Below, in pieces: positions 21,093 to 32,310 of a DNA stretch of 64,000 bases. Under the pieces are notes generated by a model. That model made no database searches. It was not told the origin of the DNA and saw only the letters and a program-made list of their open reading frames with translations. The position numbers and the translations under genes were made by a program. How positions within the stretch are numbered: position 1 is the first letter of the stretch; each line of letters starts with the position of its first letter. This stretch comes from Eunapius fragilis (taxonomy: Eukaryota > Porifera > Demospongiae > Spongillida > Spongillidae), in assembly GCA_963681505.1 (NCBI GenBank), contig OY811973.1, positions 5,862,128-5,926,127 of the forward strand. Direction: 5' to 3'.

Positions 21093-22025
21093 AATATCAT
21101 GAATTTAAAAGTACAGTTGCATGGGGTAGGCATTTACCTACATACAACAACAGAAAATATGCGTCAAGTGACTATCACGCTCCATAACTTTCGCTTTCTG
21201 TCACCTCAGTCTTGTTACACGATTTTTTCCTTCATATCTTCACTCAGGGTCAACGAATTGAGATGATTATTGGAATGTAGCTTCAGCATAAATATGCAAA
21301 CAATTTGGCCAAGTCAGATTCTGAAACCGGGAAACAGTTTGCGTACTTTCGAACGATGTGTAGTTTTTGAGGACTGAAAGTGTTAGCTATTTACGCTAGG
21401 TTTACGGTGGTGAGGCTATCAGTTGTTTCGATGGATGCCTAATGCATCTTTTGAACCCCTTTTCCTAATGTAATTGCAACGTTTTACTTCAGAAATCGTG
21501 TTTACAAAGTTCTAGACCAAAAAGTGCACCATCTTTTGATGAATTTCATTACGAGTTGGTATTATTAACAGTTATTGTTTTATGGCGGACAAAGTGAGTA
21601 AACAAAGTGAAAACGGTTCTTTTCAGAACAAATTGCAATCGAGCTCTAAAACCCAGCGGAGAGCAAGACAAGGGGCGGAGTGTACATGGGCATCGCTGAA
21701 GGCCAGGAAGGCTCCGAGAGGTGACCCCTACGCTGGCACTACAGCACGGTGGTCGTCTTCGAGCAATGCTAAAAAGCACTGCAGAAGGACCAGCAGTACT
21801 ATTCTGAAAAGCGCAGGGAAGGAACTTGATGCTCTTGCAGTGCACATGCCAAATTTGTCAGACAGTGATGCAAGAACCGTAGCTCTCCGAATGTTTTACA
21901 TCGAAGTGTCCAACTGAATGTCTGCAGGTGACGCCGAGGCCAATGTTAGCCAGATGTTTTTGGTCAGTCCTAGAATAGTACAGCGGTGGGTTAAATTGTG
22001 GGAAAACCAAACCTCCTACAGGAGG
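21093..22025 (+). pseudogene. HTH transposase-type gene, copy 1 (truncated)
   Basis: The 5' flank and start of an element gene closely resemble, in inverse orientation, 32630-33410. The protein starts at 21582 with MADKVSKQSENGSFQNK, is Ser/Arg/Lys-rich, and contains LAVHMPNLSDSDARTVALRM. After an in-frame TGA it continues GDAEANVSQMFLVSPRIVQR, which looks like a homeodomain-type helix-turn-helix as in Tc1/mariner and IS630-type transposases (inference). The frame is lost near 22000, where a retrotransposon fragment begins. No catalytic DDE domain follows, so the copy is dead. Confidence 0.6.
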
Positions 22026-22049
22026 TTTCTCGTTTGCTCAACTGAGATC

Positions 22050-22142
22050 TACAAATTAAAGTCGCACGACACCTTATACCACCCACAATCGGATGGCCTT
22101 GTAGAAGGTTTTAACCGGACCCTAATCAGCATGCTGCTGAAA
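22050..22142 (+). pseudogene. Ty3/gypsy-type integrase fragment
   Basis: About 30 codons include YHPQSDGLVEGFNRTL and then a stop. The YHPQ-[ST]-DG-x-[VQ]-E-x-x-NRTL signature is diagnostic of the integrase core of LTR retrotransposons. Nothing else of the element is seen on either side, so this is a splinter joined to the transposase copy. Confidence 0.75.
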
Positions 22143-22343
22143 TGACAGCAAATATATTAATCATCAGCCAACACCAAAAATCCCCTATGATGACAAAAAT
22201 AACATCAGCCTTAAATATTATGGATGATACCAGTGCAGGCTGACAACATTATAATTCATAATACACATTTATACATGTATGCGCACACATCAATGATCAT
22301 ATGTACACGTATACATGAATACACAATTGGTTTCATTATTCTG

Positions 22344-22505
22344 TCACACATGGTCATCTTGTAATGCCTTTTCTCCAGGATTGTCCCACAATTTAACCCA
22401 CCGCTGTACTGTTCTAGGGCTGACCAAAAACATCTGGCTAACACTGGCCTCAGCATCACCTGCAGACATTCCGTTGGACACTTCGATATAAAACATTCGG
22501 AGAGC
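22344..22505 (-). pseudogene. HTH transposase-type gene, copy 2, downstream part
   Basis: The minus strand reads VALRMFYIEVSNGMSAGDAE, then ASVSQMFLVSPRTVQRWVKL, then NPGEKALQDDH. This continues the protein interrupted at 32630: the upstream part ends at SDSDART and this part starts with the next residues. The 10.1-kb element at 22508-32627 separates the two. Unlike copy 1, there is no stop between the two halves of the HTH region. Confidence 0.7.
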
Positions 22506-22740
22506 TACAGTAGCAGTCAAAAACAAAAAAAGTACGTGTAACGTATGCGTAACGTTTACGTCGCACGCTATGTTTCCAAAACGCTTTGTTATTCCTACGC
22601 AAACGCTACGCTTACGCTCAGCAACCGCTACGCTTATGCTTTATCCACATAAATAGATCAAAAGCTGTAATACTATTCTGGCTATGGCGCCGCCCCCCTC
22701 CTTTACCCTTTCGCTAGCGCTGCTATCGTACCAGGGGCAG

Positions 22741-22860
22741 ATTCATACGCAAAATGGGGAGGGGGGGTGCTGTCCGCTTCTGGACCGATAAGACTAGTGG
22801 GGGGTGGGGTGGGACTTGTGGGGGTGCTGTCCGCTTCAAGGCCAGCAACTGAGGACATGA
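22741..22860. repeat. Short direct repeat in G-rich DNA
   Basis: GGGGGTGCTGTCCGCTTC occurs twice about 55 bp apart, separated by a G-rich linker. No coding function is supported. Confidence 0.5.
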
Positions 22861-23394
22861 ATAGTAAGTAATCAAATAAACTTTCTGATTGCAAAAATGT
22901 TTTGAAAACACAACAAATTGTTAATTAAAATTAATTAACTATTTCCCCCTGATTTTAAGAATGCCTCATTGTAGGTAACTAATAAAACAATGAGCACTGG
23001 ATTTTTCATGGCGAAAACACTCGTTTTGTAGAATATAAAATACATGTGCAAAATAAATTGACAGGTATATCGTTCCCAGACCATTGCATAATTTTTGTAC
23101 ATCTCACGCGACATGTTATCAAATCAAATGGCCACTTTGTATTATATTTAATGCTCATCGCTACCTTCCTTAACGTAAGTAGTAAGGCGTGTATGTGTGA
23201 TTGTATCAGGGCATGCTGAAAGCGCATTCGTGAATGATTGGATAGATCATGATTAACCAATTAAATAGTCCCGTACATTGTCCCTCACTTTGCTATTGTC
23301 CTCTTCGTTTCGCTTGCGGATGGTGGATTGCCTGTAACAAAGCTACTGATGTTGTGAGCAGTATAGCGTTGGTGTGGCTTACTTAACGGACATA

Positions 23395-24310
23395 AAGAAC
23401 CCTGTAGGTGTGGTCTAATTTGTAAGAATGAGTGGGGGTTAAACCGACATACAAGGGCCCTGTGGGTGTGGATTACTTTTTAAGAGTGAGAGGGGTTAAA
23501 CAAGATCCTACAAAAAAAAGAGCGTTGTGGATGTGGTGAGGAGTGGGAGGGATTAAGGAACATAACCGACTAAAAAGAGCTTTGTGGGTGTGGTGTACTT
23601 TCCTGGGGTGTGAGGGGTTAAGTAACAAAAAGCGCCCTGTGGGTGTGGTGTACTTTCCACGAGTGTGAACATAGCCAACACAAGAGTCCTGTGGGTGTGA
23701 TGTACTAGGGGTTAAGTAACATAGCCAATGAAAAAGAACCCAGTGGGTGTGGTGACCTTTCTAGTAGGAGTATGAGGGGTTAAGGAGCGTAGCCGACACA
23801 AAAGAGCCCTGTGGGTGTGGGTACTTTCCAGGAGTGTGAGGGGTTAAGAAGCCTAGCCGACAAAATTGCCCTGTGGGTGTGTTGTACTCTCCAGGAGTGT
23901 GGGGGGTTAAGGAGCATAGCCGACTCTAAAGAGCCTTGTGGGTGTTGTGTACTTTCCAGGAGTGTGAGGGGTTAAGTAACATAACCGACTAAAAAGAGCC
24001 CTGTGGGTGTGGTGAACTCTCCAGGAGTGTGAGGGGTTAAGAAGCGTAGCCGACATAAAAAGAGCCCTGTGGGTCCAGGAGTGTGAGGGGTTAAGGAACA
24101 TAGCCGACACAAAAGAGCCCTGTGGGTGTGGTGAACTCTCCAAGAGTGTGAGGGGTTAAGGAATGTAGCCAACAAAAAAGAACCCAGTGGGTGTGGTGAA
24201 CTTTCTAGCAGGAGTGTGAGGGGTTAAGGAACGTAGCCGACACAAACAAGCCCTGTGGGTGTGGTGAACTCTCCAAGAGTGTGAGGGGTTAAGGAGCCTT
24301 GCTGACAAAA
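23395..24310. repeat. Tandem repeat of about 55-66 bp, about 15 copies
   Basis: The consensus words are GAGCCCTGTGGGTGTGGTG, CTCTCCAGGAGTGTGAGGGG and TTAAGGAACATAGCCGACA. Unit length varies because some copies lack the middle part. Apparent Pro/His-rich frames over it are an artefact of the repetition. The flanks share a CCTGTAACAA-type segment (about 23330 and 24640), so the array probably expanded within a larger duplicated block. Confidence 0.85.
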
Positions 24311-25048
24311 AAAGAGTCCAATTGGACCTTTCCTTGTGATAAACATTCCAATAGTGCTAAGGGACAAGAACAAAAAGAACCCTGAGTTATGGAACTCTGT
24401 TTTGTTAATATCATATTCATATCCAAAGCCTATGTACATATGTTGTTACGTATTTGTCTGTTCCAGCTGCCTATGTCATGTACTTTATCTGATTGTGGAT
24501 ACTTGTCTTTGTTTTGAGGTCTCTATTTTTTATTACATGTACAGGGATATGGTATCTACCAGCTTGCTAGGTGATGAAGAGAAGCTTATCGTGACCACCC
24601 AAATATCATACTGACAACTGCACTGATGGTGGATGACCTGTAACAAGGTTGCTATGGTTGTGAGTTCCATCTCTAAGCACTGTGTGTGTCCCAATCCCCT
24701 CCTCCCCTACTGAATGGCTTAGTGCAGGAGAGCACGTGTGAGGCACTCTGCCTTTCGTAGAGGAGGAGAGGATTGGGGAGGGGTTGGGACATACAAATAT
24801 ACAGGAGGTGTAGAGGCAGTAAGCTAATTTACTGCATGTACCCACCATCCACCCCTACATGCATGATCAGAATGTGATTGTAATGAATAAAAATGAGGTC
24901 ATGGGAGTTCACCTTTGGCAGCTAGTCTGAGAAAACACTTTGGTTACAATAGCAATAGTACCTTTCACAATTATACTTTTATATTTGCATCTTACATTTG
25001 TTTTATCGTGATGGCTATTGAATGTGTTTCACCTCTATGTATATTCTT

Positions 25049-25118
25049 GTGTGTGTGTGTGTGTGTGCATGTGTTGTGTGTGTGTGTGTGTGTGTGTTGT
25101 GTGTGTGTGTGTGTGTGA
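25049..25118. repeat. GT microsatellite
   Basis: An interrupted (GT)n run. A second, weaker GT-rich tract is at about 25856-25920. Confidence 0.9.
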
Positions 25119-25411
25119 TGTACCAGCCCACCCAAAACATCATACTGACACCTGCTGCACATGCATGACCAGTGACAGCAGCCAAGCTGGGTTGACAAAT
25201 ACAGCACCCAAGTCTCCTGGTTGTTCAGATTGGATAAATGTGCAGTGGTTTAGGCAGCACAGGGCCCCCCACACGTTTATCGATAGGAGCCATTGCCCCT
25301 TAACCTTTATAAGGGGGGGAGAGGAAGTAGTTTAGTACCCTAACCCCTCTCGTATGTTAACATCTGTGGAAAGTTTGTGCATAGGTTAAAAATTTTAGGT
25401 CAGATCTCAGA

Positions 25412-25412
<1 letters not shown>

Positions 25413-25445
<33 letters not shown>
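25413..25445. repeat. Poly-C tract
   Basis: An uninterrupted run of about 33 C residues, one of more than ten C/G homopolymers in the window. Several of the others sit just inside transposon ends. Confidence 0.9.
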
Positions 25446-27044
25446 TGCTATAGGCATGCGTATGTATTTGTTCCATGCCACGCCTTTAAATCAACTTCCT
25501 ACTCATCTAAAGTATAACAGTATTCCCTGTACTCTTGTAAGCCCAGGGTACAGTGGCAATGCAAACATGCTGATGTGTGCATGTAGGCGAAGAACTATAA
25601 GATAATCCATTCTGCACTATACACCACCATTCTTTTCCAGATCTCCACACACACTCGTACACACACCAACCTTTTACTCCATCCTTCAGCCTTCAGCCCT
25701 GCAAGGGAAGGGCATTGACCATTTTTCAAACTTGTTGACCCAGTATCTATTAGTATTGAAAGAATGAGTAAGGAGTGTGTGTTCCTTCTCCGTCCCCCAC
25801 AATCACTCCAGCTTGACATTGACACATTGGTTTGTACTGGGACCTACTTGGGGTTGTGTGCATGTGTGTATGTGTGTGTGTGCATGTATTTGCGCATGTG
25901 TGTGTGCATGTGTGTGTGGTTTGACATGTTGCCCGTGCCATTGGGAACCATTTTATTAACCCTCTTTTCCCATTCAATAGATTATCATCCACTATGGCAA
26001 TGAAGAAATGAGTAAATCCTGCATGTGCAGCTGTTATTAGAAGCTATGAGTGTTTGCATTGTGAAACTCTGTAGTTCCATTCGTATTGCCTTCTTGTGAA
26101 CACACTTATTTTATATAGTTGTATGGTTATTGACGAATAAAAAGTTGTTATTGATAATTATGCATATGCACTGACAAGTTTAAATGGCATAGAGACATGC
26201 GGCATTTTTGAGCTAGGTTAGCACAGGCAGATCTTTTCTGGTACTCTCAGTGACTTCGGCAATGTCATATCAGAACAGCATTAGGGGTTGTGGCTAATGC
26301 CAACCACTAAGAATTAACTACACTGCAACCGTATCTGAAGTTGGCAGGATAGCAATGTAGCTATAGTATGGGGCACACAAGGGTCAATCCATTATATGTC
26401 AATCACTTTTGACCCTCACATGTTCAGATATTGATGCAACTTCTCATATTTGTTTGCCTTGATATGAATGTTTATTATGCCTATTATCAACTTAATAACT
26501 TTAATGGTTTACGAAATATTTCTTCCTGAATAATTGATTTAAATTGCAACTTGGAGGGCTCACATCTTTGCCACCACAGTGCAGATGCTGATAAATCAGG
26601 CATCAAATTGAAGCTCCTTCTCAGCGCTACTGAACGATGTCAATCATTTTTCAGGGCGATGAAAGGGTTAAATATGAAACTTGTTTAATGTTTACTTTAC
26701 AAAAAGGAGGTCACTTGCCATATGATACTCAAAGTTTTTATTTCACCATATAGTAGTCATTGATGGTCCCAATGTTTTCCAAAAATAAAAAGTTTGAGTA
26801 TCGGTAACCCCCGGGCACCATGCGCAGCTAAACCTGAAGTCGCCATTTTTGTTTTTCAACTTGGTTGATTTAGCTTTAATCTAAAGTAAGTGGTGTTTAC
26901 GCAGTGGGAGCAGTATTACGTAACCGTCTTACCACGGCTATGCAAATTGTGGTTTATTATTTTTTGTAACTGAAGTTAGGAATCATTGAGCGTTAAATAG
27001 AGGCAAACTTGTGCGAACGCAGAGATAGTATACAGTGTACAGCC

Positions 27045-27308
27045 ATGAGCAGTTATTGGAGTCGATACTGTTGCGATCCTTTCAAGCACCATCGGCGCCG
27101 TATATACTCGCACCTTCGAGTTGTACCAGCATCATTGATTGCAGAACGCCCATCTCTCTCGCTACAAAGAGGAGTCGTAGCTTGCTGCAATTGTCTAAAA
27201 GCAATACGTGAGTGTTCTCCTGAGTCCAGGGCTCCTAATGTACCTTTATTAGAATGTGCAGGGCCTAGCAACGAACGTGCCGGTCCTAGCAATGTGTTCA
27301 CTTTGTAG
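27045..27308 (+). CDS. Unknown Cys-containing protein in the palindrome, left arm plus spacer
   Basis: Starting MSSYWSRYCCDPFKHHRRR, it continues through LRVVPASLIAERPSLSL and VVACCNCLKAIRECSPESR. The CCNC/C pattern could bind metal, but I do not recognise a family. The first 43 residues or so lie in the palindrome arm and recur on the opposite strand. The remainder is encoded by the spacer. A related frame occurs at 34573-34887 (minus). Conservation between copies favours a real element-encoded protein or exon, but no promoter, splice site or catalytic motif is evident. Confidence 0.4.
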   Translation: MSSYWSRYCCDPFKHHRRRIYSHLRVVPASLIAERPSLSLQRGVVACCNCLKAIRECSPESRAPNVPLLECAGPSNERAGPSNVFTL

Positions 27309-27425
27309 CAAGAGAGATGGGTATTCTGCAATCAATGATGCTGGTACAACTCGAAGGTGCGAGTATATACGGCGCCGATGGTGCTTGAAAGGATCGCAAC
27401 AGTATCGACTCCAATAACTGCTCAT
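27249..27425 (-). pseudogene. Mirror copy of the Cys-containing frame in the right arm
   Basis: The minus strand repeats MSSYWSRYCCDPFKHHRRR and VVPASLIAEYPSLLLQ, then runs into the spacer in antisense and loses similarity. It overlaps the end of the plus-strand frame, so the two transcripts would be complementary over the whole arm. Confidence 0.45.
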
Positions 27426-28444
27426 GGCTGTACACTGTATACTATCTCTGCTATAATTAATGCGTTCGCACAAGTTTGCCTCTATTTAACGCTCAATGAT
27501 TCCTAACTACAGTTACAAAAAAAAAACTGCTGAGTCATGGTTACTAATAAACCACAATTTGGATAGCCATGGTAAGACGGTTACGTAATACTGCTCCCAC
27601 TGCGTAAACACCACTTATTTTAGATTAGAGCTAAATCAACCAAGTTGAAAAACAAAAATGGCGACTTCAGGTTTAGCTGCGCATGGTGCCCAGGGGTTAC
27701 CGATACTCAAACTTTTTATTTTTGGAAAACCTTGGGACCATCAATGACTACTATATGGTGAAATAAAAACTTTGAGTATCATATGGCAAGTGACCTCTTT
27801 TTTGTAAAGTAAGCATTAAACAAGTTTCATATTTAACCCTTTCATCACCCTGAAAAATGATTGACATCGTTCAGTAGCGCTGAGAAGGAGCTTCAATTTG
27901 ATGCCTGATATACCAGCATCTGCACTGTGGTGGCAAAGATGTGAGCCCTCCAAGTTGCAATTTTTGGTAAAAAATCAATTATTCAGAAAGAAATATTTCG
28001 TAAACCATTAAAGTTATTAAGTTGATAATAGGCATAATAAACATTCATATCAAGGCAAACAAATATGAGAAGTTGCACCAATATCTGAACATGTGAGGGT
28101 CAAAAGTGATTGACATATAATGGATTGACCCACAATTGTGTTACTATTGAGCATGACTTCAACCATGGTGAAGGGTTTACCCTACTCAGGGACATAGATT
28201 GAACAGTCCCCCCCTCCCACTTCCCTTCTACCATATATTGCCATGCTACCTATGCATCAGAGGCTGTGGGTAATATTCACTGTCCATTGCTGGGATCAGG
28301 TAATAGCAATTTTAAGTCAGTAGTCCCCTCCCCCTGCCTTGCTGAATATTGCTATAGCTAGCTAAACATCACAGACTATGAGAAAATATTATTGCTGGAG
28401 GAATAGAAATAATGTTGTAGCATGGTAATATGCATATGTTAAAG

Positions 28445-29170
28445 GTGGGGGGGGGAGGGGATTATACATGCCAACTGGCTTTTGTGTGGACAGTGAATGG
28501 TTTCCCTCTCAGGAACATGGATACCACCAATACAGCAGTATACCCCTCCACCCCCCCAACCCCATCCCCACCCCCCTGCCAAGTAAGAACTACAGCTGAT
28601 ATATGTCTTGCTGATGCTACAAACATGTGCAAAGTATAAAGCGGCTCAGGCTTTACCCAAATCCCTTCCAACTATTAGTTGCTCATGCCCAAAGCATTAC
28701 AATTATGCACACCTTCCTCCTCTTTGCCCCACCCCCCCCCCCTCGTAAAAAAATTTCTGGATCGACCCCCTGCTCTGAAGTTTAGGTAGCTCAGGTGGGG
28801 AAGGATGGAGTGGGAGGGAGGGGATTATACATGCCAACTGGCTTTTGTGTGGACAGTGAATGGTTTCCCTCTCAGGAAAATGGATACCACCAATACAGCA
28901 GTATACCCCTCCACCCCCCACCCCCATCCACAACCCCTGCCTAGTAAGAAGTAAATATTCGCAGCTGATATATGTCTTGCTGATGCTACGAACATGTGCA
29001 AAGTATAAAGCGGCTCAGGCTTTACCCATATTTCTTCCAACTATTAGTTACCCATGCCCAAAGCAATACAATTATGCCCTTCCTCCTCTTTGCTCCCCCC
29101 CCCCCCCTCGTAAAAAATTTCTGGATCGACACCCTACTCTGAAGTTTAGGTAGCTCAGGTGGGGAAGGGA
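28445..29170. repeat. Direct duplication of a 363-bp segment
   Basis: Copy 1 (about 28445-28807) and copy 2 (about 28808-29170) are adjacent and nearly identical. Both contain ATTATACATGCCAACTGG, a C run, AATTTCTGGATCGAC and TTTAGGTAGCTCAGG. The frames within are low-complexity and do not look coding. Confidence 0.85.
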
Positions 29171-29502
29171 GTGCGGGGGAGGGGAGGGGCTTTGTTAACT
29201 ACCTGCTGCAATGGTCAGGAACATTGAGTAGGTATATAGCATACATGTAATGCATGAGTTGGGGTATATGCCACTTCAATATTTCTACCATCATCTTCAC
29301 TGCCATCAAACACTCTGGAGTGCAGAGGGGGTGAGGCTAAAGAGGCAGGGTCTCGAGGTTGAGCATAGGCATAGTATGATCTTAGTTTATAATAGTTAAT
29401 AATTCATCATTCAGGAATAACAGTGGAGTGGGGTTAACTTCCATGCCACACCTTTCACATTACAACACTCCCAGAAATTATTTTGTGACGGGGCTGGGGT
29501 AG

Positions 29503-30420
29503 GGAGGGGGGGGGGGGGGGGGCAAAGGGGAGAGGCTCATGCTGTGGGCGTGGCTAACTAATGAAACACGTAATAAAATGGAGGACGAAGCTCCATGCAG
29601 CCGCTATTTAGTACTGTTACTTCGGCACATAATCGTTGCATTCGCTCATTTTTTGTATCATCATTGTGCTACGTCACCGCTCCTTTAGCTATGAATATTA
29701 AGAGTGAGACGGTTGGGGGGAGGGGGTTGGGGGGACAATAAAAAACAGGTGAGCGCACTCATATGGGGCGCACATGCGGTGGGAAGTTGTTTCCACACTT
29801 CGTGCTTTCGAACACCAACACGCGTGATCTTCACAGAGATGGCGGCAAAGAACGCATATTTTCCTTGCGTATAATACCATTCGTTACCTAGCTCTATATA
29901 TAATAGCTAGCCTGGTGATGACAGTTGCTGTGTGATACTCATATAGCTGATAGTAACACAACCAGGGATAACATCTCTGACGCAACGTACATGCATGTAC
30001 CAAGGAAACATGCATGTTCGAACATACTCTGGCGTGCATGCTCAGCCGCGTACATATATGCTGTCCTATAAGCCTGGCCGGACAGTGGTAACGTATGCAC
30101 AGGTATACATACACCAGGCCACCACCGGGTAACAAAGTTTATTTGGTCAACGGTATGACGTGTTAATCAATGTAACATGTATACAATGAGAACAAAACTC
30201 AGTTTTGAAAGGGATGGGTGCACGTTTTAAAATTTACATGTTATTTTTCCTGTATCCTATTTAGGTTTTAGTGCTCTATTCCCAGTTTCTCACTAAATTG
30301 TGCACGATTGCCCATAGACGCCATACATGTACAATAATTTTATTATGGAACGAATCCATGCCTGCAATTGCAGGCCATGTCTTGCACAAAACAGGAGGAG
30401 GGGGGGGGGGGGGGGGGGGA
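29503..30420. other. Non-coding stretch with two poly-G tracts
   Basis: G runs at about 29503-29522 and 30399-30419. Between them I see no gene. A G-rich tract (GGTTGGGGGGAGGGGGTTGGGG) is at 29710-29732. Confidence 0.5.
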
Positions 30421-30611
30421 TGATATCTAACAGAAAAGAGGGAGGGGGAAGAACCTCTTTCATTAACATTTATTGGTAGACTCATGCCCCTTGAAATAGT
30501 AGTGAATCGCGCAATTATTTATAGAGCTCTTTCATGGTCACATGACAAAAAGCAATTAATCACGTAAATGTAATGACGTTATCGTGTCCGCCATATTGGT
30601 GCTCGGCTGAA

Positions 30612-30984
30612 ATGAGAGTCTGCGTTGTCGACCAGTGTTTGACCAATTCTATGGTAGGCAAGGGCACAAGATTGTACAGGATACCTAAAGTAAGAGCCCA
30701 GTATGGTGAATATGAGCTAGAATTGTCACAGAGACGAAGGAACGGCTTCCTGGCTGCAATCGGTCGTAAAGACTCGGCGTCACTTCATAACGCTCGGATA
30801 TGTTCATTGCACTTCATCAAGGGCAAACCAGCGCAGTCACTGTATAGTAGAATTAGACCCAAATTGGCTGCCTTCACGGTATATGTAAGAAAAGCCCAAG
30901 TAACAGCGACATTGAACGGCTCCTTAAGTACTCGAAAAGACGGCGCGCAGCTACTAAGCGAGAACAAAATGCGAATAAAAAGTG
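30612..30984 (+). CDS. THAP-domain exon, truncated by an insertion
   Basis: From ATG at 30612 the frame reads MRVCVVDQCLTNS, then TRLYRIPKV, NGFLAAIGRKD and ARICSLHFIKGK. This is the C2CH zinc finger of the THAP DNA-binding domain (CxxxxC early, CxxH late), about 75 residues. The usual Trp before the LAAI helix is Phe here. After the domain the frame runs on about 45 residues into the 960-bp element at 30994. THAP domains occur in host regulators and in P-element-like transposases. Its place inside the composite element makes a transposon origin likely. No downstream catalytic domain is visible. Confidence 0.65.
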
Positions 30985-30993
30985 CAGTGTACC

Positions 30994-31953
30994 TAGTCTC
31001 GTCCCCAGACCCAGATTCCCAACAGCTGCGGGTGGATTACATCACTGCTACGTGGAAAGTGGGTCTGGGAAATAAGAACGACGCACTTGTTCCGAGTGTC
31101 CCTCAATGTTTATGTCCAAAAATAGTACGGCAATCTAAATTTAGAACTAATCTCGCACAATTAGGTATCAATAAGCGCTATCATTTCCGCATGATATTAC
31201 TACGCGTGTTATGTACAATTATCTGAGTGTATAGCAACTTTTTTATCACTCATGTAGAGTCATGTACAACTAATAAGAGGTTGCTCCTGATCTCAATTAC
31301 CATGGTAGTGGAATAGGCAGCCATGAATGATATGGCTCATGGAGCCCCAGTGTCTACATACTCTATGCATAAGCAGCTGCAGCTGGTTGGTGCAATGGAT
31401 ATGATCTACAGATACCCTGTTGACTATATACATAATGCAGCTGCATCTGTAGATTGTCTATAGATAAGGCCTGTGAACCACAAGGCAAACTACATGCACC
31501 TATACTAATATGCGTCCTCTACAGCCAAGCAATTCCTCGTATGCGTATGACAGCACTGAATGTATTAGCGATTTGCCGTATCCAGTTGGCAAACTGACGA
31601 AAACATCTTTTCCTTGCATGAAGGTTATAATTGCCTCCATTTGTTGCGGACGTGGGTCTGCAAATCCTAGCCTTTGAACCGCGTGCAAAATCACCTCCTG
31701 AAAATGCGTATCTTGCTCGCACATTCCCACTTCGATGTCTAATTGAGCCACACCTTCCACGTGAAATCAGGTAATCAGCAACTTGCATGTGTTATTAAGG
31801 TTACGTCAGCGTCATTACGTATATACACATCCGTCCCAATGTTTTGGGACGCTCGGAACAAGTGCGTCGTTCTTATTTCCCAGACCCACTTTCCACGTAG
31901 CAGTGATGTAATCCACCGCAGCTGTTGGGAATCTGGGTCTGGGGACGAGACTA
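30994..31953. mobile_element. 960-bp element with 9-bp TSD carrying a helicase fragment
   Basis: The termini TAGTCTCGTCCCCAGACCC (30994) and its inverse (ending 31953) belong to inverted repeats of about 110 bp. CAGTGTACC is duplicated exactly at 30985-30993 and 31954-31962. A perfect 9-bp TSD is typical of Mutator-like elements. The interior holds a single helicase exon fragment and no transposase. Either it is a non-autonomous element that captured a gene piece, or a deletion derivative of an element that encodes such a helicase. Confidence 0.8.
31500..31760 (-). pseudogene. RecQ/DEAD-like helicase N-terminal fragment
   Basis: The minus strand reads ILHAVQRLGFADPRPQQMEA and then VFVSLPTGYGKSLI. 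FxxPRPxQ is the Q-motif-like segment, and PTGYGKS is the Walker A of superfamily-2 RecQ-type helicases. Only motifs 0 and I are present. There is no DEAH box or later motif, so the product cannot unwind DNA. The frame stops at the gene 3' side about 85 codons in. Confidence 0.7.
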
Positions 31954-32310
31954 CAGTGTACCAGGAGTTGCGGCAAAGTCAAAGGTCGTGGATAGTGAGC
32001 TGAATGAAAGTAGCGGGGGTATGTCCACCGAGACGATGTGCGTTTGTATGTCTTTCACCCATCCACTAACAAACTGGTTATAAGCTTCCAGAGATTTATG
32101 GGCTTTGAACTGTTTGCTAGTTATAAAACTGGTCTGCAATACTAAATACGATACCAAATCGCATCCACTAACTGGTGGTACAACGTCCGATTTTTCTCCA
32201 ACCAAGTCAGATGAGAACGGATCTAACCCACCAATGCTTTCGATTTTATCCATATATCGAGTCTTTGCATCTGGAGGCAAGCTATCTGCATACAAAGACA
32301 GCTTTGACAT
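31954..32310 (-). CDS. First exon of a transposon-type gene (N-terminal domain of a YqaJ/SWIM-associated family)
   Basis: The minus strand starts MSKLSLYADSLPPDAKTRYM and contains DKIESIGGLDPF, LVSYLVLQTSFIT and FKAHKSLEAYNQFVSGWV. From memory, this FKAxKSLEAYNxFVxGWV block begins large sponge and cnidarian proteins that go on to SWIM or YqaJ-nuclease domains. I cannot verify that here. It starts about 320 bp inside the right end of the composite element, as expected for an element-encoded gene. Its 3' side is cut by the 960-bp insertion, and nothing recognisable resumes at 30984, where the THAP exon lies on the other strand. Confidence 0.5.

Larger units (their letters stand above)
26381..28131. 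mobile_element. 1.75-kb giant palindrome element with 4-bp TSD
   Basis: The ends are GGGTCAATCCATTATATG and its exact inverse, with ACAA duplicated outside (26377-26380 and 28132-28135). The left arm (26381-27173) and right arm (27302-28131) are near-identical inverted copies of about 800 bp around a 128-bp spacer. Each arm carries the same short coding frame, on opposite strands. A related element at 34214-36119 has only about 240 bp of TIR, so this copy probably arose by inverted duplication of one half of such an element. Confidence 0.85.

Noticed and set aside
23395..24310. Possible CRISPR-like array
   Set aside because: Units are contiguous diverged tandem repeats with no unique spacers, no cas genes, and the genome is eukaryotic.
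29698..30135. Short minus-strand frames between the poly-G tracts
   Set aside because: No similarity, splice context or codon pattern; treated as chance frames.
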